In this document: positions 7,708-10,029 of the stretch, in pieces
Position numbering within the stretch: position 1 is the stretch's first letter
Layout: each line of letters opens with the position of its first letter
Source: Bacteroidota bacterium
GTDB taxonomy: Bacteria; Bacteroidota; Bacteroidia; Bacteroidales; B39-G9
Direction: 5' to 3'
Assembly: GCA_030592465.1 (NCBI GenBank)
Contig: JAUVJB010000105.1
Span: 1-10,029, forward strand
Length of the DNA: 10,029 nucleotides
Position numbers and translations under genes: made by a program
Notes under the pieces: generated by a model
Database searches by the model: none
What the model saw: the letters and a program-made list of their open reading frames with translations, nothing else
Told to the model about the DNA's origin: nothing

Positions 7708-7841
7708 ATGAGTCCACTGTGAAAACTAAAATTATTAATTTTTAGCCGATTAGCGGTTTTGTAATAGACTGACGTATAGGTTTATAACTTTTGATCCTTT
7801 TATAAAATTAACCGCTTATCGGCTTTTCGAAGTGGACTCAT
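7708..7841. mobile_element. MITE-like or IS-remnant element with nested inverted repeats
   Basis: The ends are a perfect 11-bp inverted repeat: ATGAGTCCACT at 7708-7718 and AGTGGACTCAT at 7831-7841. After two mismatched bases the match continues with GAAAA (7721-7725 against TTTTC 7824-7828). A second arm pair, GCCGATTAGCGGTT (7745-7758) and AACCGCTTATCGGC (7810-7823), matches at 13 of 14 positions. The right side is continuous. The left side has a 19-base insertion (7726-7744) that is itself palindromic (AAAATTA-T-TAATTTT). About 51 bases lie between the arms, with no coding potential. The size of 134 bp, long terminal repeats and absence of a transposase suit a miniature inverted-repeat element or a collapsed IS. 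No clear target-site duplication is seen (only AT next to GAGTCC/GGACTC on both sides), and the parent family is not recognised. Confidence 0.55.
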
Positions 7842-7937
7842 CCATATAAAGATAAATCTCAATTCTTAATTCTAAAATCTAATGTCAATAATTTATTTGT
7901 TATCTTTATTTTATCAATAGTTAAATTATAGCGTTAA

Positions 7938-8042
7938 GCATAATAATAGTAACCGATTACGGACTTTAAACCCATTAAGTTAAGAGTGTTGAAGCAGGCT
8001 ACTTGCCCGAAAAACATACTATCTCGACTATTATTTTTATGC
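7938..8042. repeat. Inverted repeat enclosing a 76-nt segment
   Basis: GCATAATAATAGT (7938-7950) pairs along its whole length with ACTATTATTTTTATGC (8027-8042), the right arm having three extra bases. The enclosed 76 bases are less AT-rich than their surroundings and contain a small stem, GGC-TACTT-GCC (7998-8008). It could be a second miniature element, the end of an IS, or a structured non-coding RNA. I found no promoter or terminator that would favour the RNA view, and no homologous family is recognised. Confidence 0.35.
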
Positions 8043-8131
8043 ATTCTGTGTGTAGCTATTTACATTATTTTATAAAATGGTTTTATTAAATTTTTGTTAC
8101 TAAAGTAAACATCTTAAACATTTTTTTCTTT

Positions 8132-8914
8132 TTAAAACACTAAGAAAGTATGCTTGTTTAGTAAATTACCTGGATTAATATTTATTAGCAATTGTTCTTT
8201 ATAAATATCTCTCTTGCTTTTTATCGACAAAATTTTATTCCTGTGTATATTTTTATAGTAAGTTAAATACGAATGAATTAGTATCAAAGGGTAAAAAATT
8301 GGAAATAAAAACAATGATCCCTTACTCAATCGTAAATATTTAATTTCATTTATTTTAAAACCTGATAATTTTCCTATTATTCTTAATTTTTGTAATCCAA
8401 TTAGAAAAATATGTCCATGATAAATTTCATTCGTTATAGATTTATCAGACATCCATATGTCATCAATTTCATTTGGTGGCATTTTTTTATTTGTTTCACT
8501 TTCGAATAGTAAGTAACTAAATTTTGCTGATAAATTTGAATAACTTGGTGTTGTTATTAATAGCTTTCCCTGATTTTTTAAAATGCGATTAAATTCTTTA
8601 AATACTTTCAATTGGTCGCTAAAATGCTCAATGCCTTCTTGACAAATCAGCATATCCGCGTAATTTTTATTTAAAGGAATTTTATTTACAATATCTGCAC
8701 GTTTACATTCAACATTTTTCGGCATGAAATACTCAGGAAATAAGTCAAAAGGTTCAACTTTTGCTCCTATATTCATTAAAATCTCTGAGGTTGCTCCATT
8801 TCCTGCAGGAATATCAATAACAACTTTATTTTTTAATTCAGTTTTTAAATTGGCCAAATAGTGTTTAATATAATACTTTATGCTTTTGGGATTGTTTACA
8901 TGCTCATCTATCAT
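8132..8914 (-). CDS. Class I SAM-dependent methyltransferase
   Basis: This 260-residue protein has a Rossmann-fold methyltransferase core of the Methyltransf_11 type. Motif I is VVIDIPAGNGATS (31-43), the SAM-binding glycine-rich loop. An acidic residue closes strand 2 (EPFD, D57). ADIVN (73-77) probably contacts the adenine. MLICQEGIEHF (88-98) is strand 4 with the usual EHF/HV signature, and ILKNQGKLLITTP (111-123) is motif III. Residues about 200-219 (LFLFPIFYPLILIHSYLTYY) form a hydrophobic segment that may touch the membrane, as in methyltransferases acting on glycolipids, quinones or polysaccharide intermediates. The substrate is not determinable. The ATG at 8914 is chosen because ATG ACA TAG just upstream is closed. 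The gene stands alone: a long non-coding region lies downstream and a divergent flavin reductase gene upstream. Confidence 0.8.
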   Translation of the reverse strand: MIDEHVNNPKSIKYYIKHYLANLKTELKNKVVIDIPAGNGATSEILMNIGAKVEPFDLFPEYFMPKNVECKRADIVNKIPLNKNYADMLICQEGIEHFSDQLKVFKEFNRILKNQGKLLITTPSYSNLSAKFSYLLFESETNKKMPPNEIDDIWMSDKSITNEIYHGHIFLIGLQKLRIIGKLSGFKINEIKYLRLSKGSLFLFPIFYPLILIHSYLTYYKNIHRNKILSIKSKRDIYKEQLLININPGNLLNKHTFLVF

Positions 8915-8964
8915 TCTATGTCATTTTAAGTTATACACAATTTTTATATAAAATGTAATATTAT

Positions 8965-8972
8965 TACTTTTG
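8965..8972 (+). promoter_or_regulatory. Candidate -7 box for the flavin reductase gene
   Basis: TACTTTTG fits TAnnTTTG and lies about 50 bases before the ATG at 9022, leaving a leader of roughly 40-45 nt. No TTG is present at the -33 distance. It is the only such motif found in the 107-bp divergent spacer. None was found on the minus strand for the methyltransferase. Confidence 0.3.
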
Positions 8973-9021
8973 AAGATAATAAAATATAAAATTAACAACT
9001 TTATTTTTAAAATAAAATATT

Positions 9022-9591
9022 ATGGCAAAACTTCAATGGAAACCAGGGACAATGATTTACCCTTTGCCTGCTGTAATGGTGAGCTGTGGTTCAGATATAA
9101 AAGAATATAATATTATTACCGTAGCATGGACAGGTACAATTTGTACAAATCCTGCTATGTGTTACATCTCTATACGCCCTGAGAGGCATTCGTATGAAAT
9201 AATAAAAAAAAATAAAGAGTTTGTAATAAATCTGACAACAAAAAAATTAGTTTATGCAACGGATTGGTGTGGTGTAAAATCAGGCAGGGAGCATAATAAA
9301 TTTAAAGAAATGAATTTAACGCCGGTAAAAGCACAAATAGTAAAAGCACCCATTATTAAAGAATCGCCGGTTAATATTGAGTGTAAAGTTAAAGATATTA
9401 TTCCTCTCGGTTCGCATCACATGTTTATTTCTGAAGTTGTTAATGTTAGTGCCGACGAGGAATATTTTGACCCAAAAACAGGAGTGTTTAAATTATTTAA
9501 AGCCTGTCCGATTGCTTATTCACATGGTTTTTATTACGAAATTGGAAAAATGATTGGCCGTTTTGGATTTTCGGTTAAAAAGAAAAAGTGA
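9022..9591 (+). CDS. Flavin reductase family protein (FMN-binding split barrel)
   Basis: The 189 residues match the usual size of flavin-reductase-like (DIM6/NTAB, HpaC-type) proteins. The N-terminal segment PGTMIYPLPAVMVSCG (8-23) is the first barrel strand region. NIITVAWTGTICTNPAMCYISIRPERHSYEIIKKNKEFVINL (30-71) carries the characteristic order: substrate-loop N, aW/T segment, 'sIrp.r.SY..I' FMN-phosphate region, and 'eFViNl'. The C-terminus YYEIGKMIGRFGFSVKKKK is typical of stand-alone family members. Such proteins bind FMN and reduce flavin with NAD(P)H, or serve as flavoproteins of unknown role; no partner monooxygenase is adjacent. ATG follows an AT-rich leader with no Shine-Dalgarno. 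It is the only plus-strand gene of the window. Confidence 0.87.
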   Translation: MAKLQWKPGTMIYPLPAVMVSCGSDIKEYNIITVAWTGTICTNPAMCYISIRPERHSYEIIKKNKEFVINLTTKKLVYATDWCGVKSGREHNKFKEMNLTPVKAQIVKAPIIKESPVNIECKVKDIIPLGSHHMFISEVVNVSADEEYFDPKTGVFKLFKACPIAYSHGFYYEIGKMIGRFGFSVKKKK

Positions 9592-9700
9592 TTAGTGCTT
9601 GAAAGAAAACTCTAAAATATCGAATATTATTGCAATACAGCTTATTTTACAAGTTGAATATATTGCTAAATTGTTATTTCCCATATTACTTGTATTTCAA

Positions 9701-9755
9701 TCCCGATGTTTCGGGAAACAATAAAACAATTGAACAATCCGTCAGCTGACGGATT
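9701..9755. repeat. Two intergenic palindromes, 9701-9716 and 9736-9755
   Basis: TCCCGA-TGTT-TCGGGA (9701-9716) has a perfect 6-bp stem. AATCCGTCAGCTGACGGATT (9736-9755) is a perfect 20-base palindrome that can fold as an 8-bp stem with an AGCT loop. Its core matches the palindrome at 168-181 at 11 of 14 positions. Nine bases after the second structure comes TTTTTATTTT on the plus strand, so it might also help end the flavin reductase transcript, about 145 nt past the stop. A REP-like dispersed intergenic element is the simpler reading. Confidence 0.5.
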
Positions 9756-9893
9756 AAAACGGTTTTTATTTTGCAATATCAATAATAGTGCAGATTACAG
9801 AGTTTTCGTTCAAGCACTATATAATTATGTAACCGCCATATTTAATTTTAGAAATTATAACATTATAAAGCTATTAACCAATGTGTTAGCGAG

Positions 9894-9921
9894 CAATAGA
9901 CAATAATCAATAGTCAATAGA
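9894..9921. repeat. Four tandem heptamers of the CAATAGT type
   Basis: CAATAGA, CAATAAT, CAATAGT and CAATAGA lie end to end, sharing CAATA in all four copies. This is a short imperfect tandem repeat, probably of slippage origin. Confidence 0.55.
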
Positions 9922-9942
9922 AAATCGCTGAAGCTTCGGGAT

Positions 9943-9971
9943 TGTCATTTAGCTGCGCTGTCATTTAGTTG
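9943..9971. repeat. Direct repeat TGTCATTTAGYTG
   Basis: TGTCATTTAGCTG (9943-9955) and TGTCATTTAGTTG (9959-9971) differ at one of 13 positions and are spaced at 16 bases. They follow directly after the palindromic GAAGCTTCGGG string (9930-9940). Confidence 0.5.
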
Positions 9972-9990
9972 TTTACTGACAATTTATGAC

Positions 9991-10020
9991 TATCAATGAT
10001 TATCAATAACTATTAATGGC
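9991..10020. repeat. Three imperfect tandem decamers
   Basis: TATCAATGAT, TATCAATAAC and TATTAATGGC follow one another with a 10-base period, with six of the first seven bases (TAT-AAT) shared by all three. The array may continue past the window edge. Confidence 0.4.
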
Positions 10021-10029
10021 AATATATGT

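Larger units (their letters stand above)
7609..8131. other. 523-bp non-coding region with two inverted-repeat structures
   Basis: No gene or recognisable gene fragment is seen. The region contains a possible -7 box (7696-7703), the nested inverted-repeat element at 7708-7841, an AT-rich string with TTCTAAAATCTAATG near 7870, the stem enclosing 76 nt at 7938-8042, and a 12-bp palindrome ATTTTATAAAAT at 8067-8078. It is unusually long for this window. It separates two genes of the same strand, which suggests inserted material between formerly closer genes. Confidence 0.6.
9592..10029. other. Repeat-rich intergenic region at the right edge
   Basis: No convincing gene is present. A 66-codon plus-strand frame (9706-9906) starts inside one palindrome and runs through another, so it is treated as spurious. 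The region is a patchwork of short repeats: a hairpin (9701-9716), a perfect 20-bp palindrome (9736-9755), heptamers (9894-9921), a GAAGCTTC palindrome (9930-9937), a 13-mer direct repeat (9943-9971) and decamers (9991-10020). TATTGCAATA near 9629 is a further 10-bp palindrome. Confidence 0.6.

Noticed and set aside
7951..8026. Possible retron, tRNA or tmRNA-like RNA in the enclosed 76 nt
   Set aside because: There is no reverse transcriptase gene nearby, no cloverleaf or TPsiC-like GGTTCRA segment, and no known RNA signature, so only an unexplained stem is reported.
8931..8939. TTATACACA, a fit to the DnaA-box consensus TTWTNCACA
   Set aside because: It is a single box without a cluster, dnaA/dnaN genes or an origin-like context. 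One chance match is expected in AT-rich DNA.
9706..9906. A 66-codon plus-strand open frame starting in GTTTCGGGAAAC
   Set aside because: Its start is inside a palindrome and its reading frame runs through the 20-bp palindrome at 9736-9755. There is no recognisable domain, so it is probably spurious.
9894..9921. Short tandem repeats considered as a CRISPR array
   Set aside because: The units are 7 bases without spacers and no cas gene is present, so they are simple tandem repeats.

Overview
The window is very AT-rich and reads as a chromosomal segment of a Bacteroidota bacterium, probably Bacteroidales or a relative. The signs are Lys/Asn/Ile-rich proteins, starts without purine-rich Shine-Dalgarno sequences, TAnnTTTG-type -7 boxes upstream of several genes, and family content typical of the phylum: a large secreted M1 peptidase with a beta-rich C-terminal half, a DUF3352-like protein with YwqK/MORN-2 repeats, and a divergent PlsC-type acyltransferase. 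No rRNA, tRNA, CRISPR array, complete insertion sequence or phage gene is visible.

Layout. Positions 1-270 are non-coding: an AT-only hairpin beside T-runs, possibly a bidirectional terminator, and a GC-rich patch (about 150-236) unlike its surroundings. Five genes then lie on the minus strand. In transcription order they are a SAM-dependent methyltransferase (8914-8132); after a 523-bp gap, a membrane-anchored DUF3352/MORN-2 protein (7608-5407) and an acyltransferase (5375-4233), 31 bp apart; then, after 219 bp, an M1 metallopeptidase (4013-1023) coupled by a 4-base stop/start overlap to lpxH (1026-271). One plus-strand gene, a flavin-reductase-fold protein (9022-9591), is divergent from the methyltransferase. 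The last 438 bp are a patchwork of small palindromes and tandem repeats.

Functional theme. LpxH (lipid A synthesis), the acyltransferase (probably phospholipid or other lipid acylation), the exported peptidase and the membrane-anchored MORN-2 protein all belong to the cell envelope, but apart from the two close gene pairs nothing shows that they act together. The methyltransferase and flavin reductase look like independent transcription units.

Most of the coding content is ordinary. The items most worth a second look are non-coding: a 134-bp nested inverted-repeat element (7708-7841) resembling a MITE or IS remnant, a second stem enclosing 76 nt (7938-8042), a CCGYCAGCYGRCGG palindrome found in both outer intergenic regions, and the anomalous GC-rich patch. 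Among the genes, the M1 peptidase with its probable beta-barrel half and the TTG start of lpxH stand out. I found no convincing new multi-gene system.
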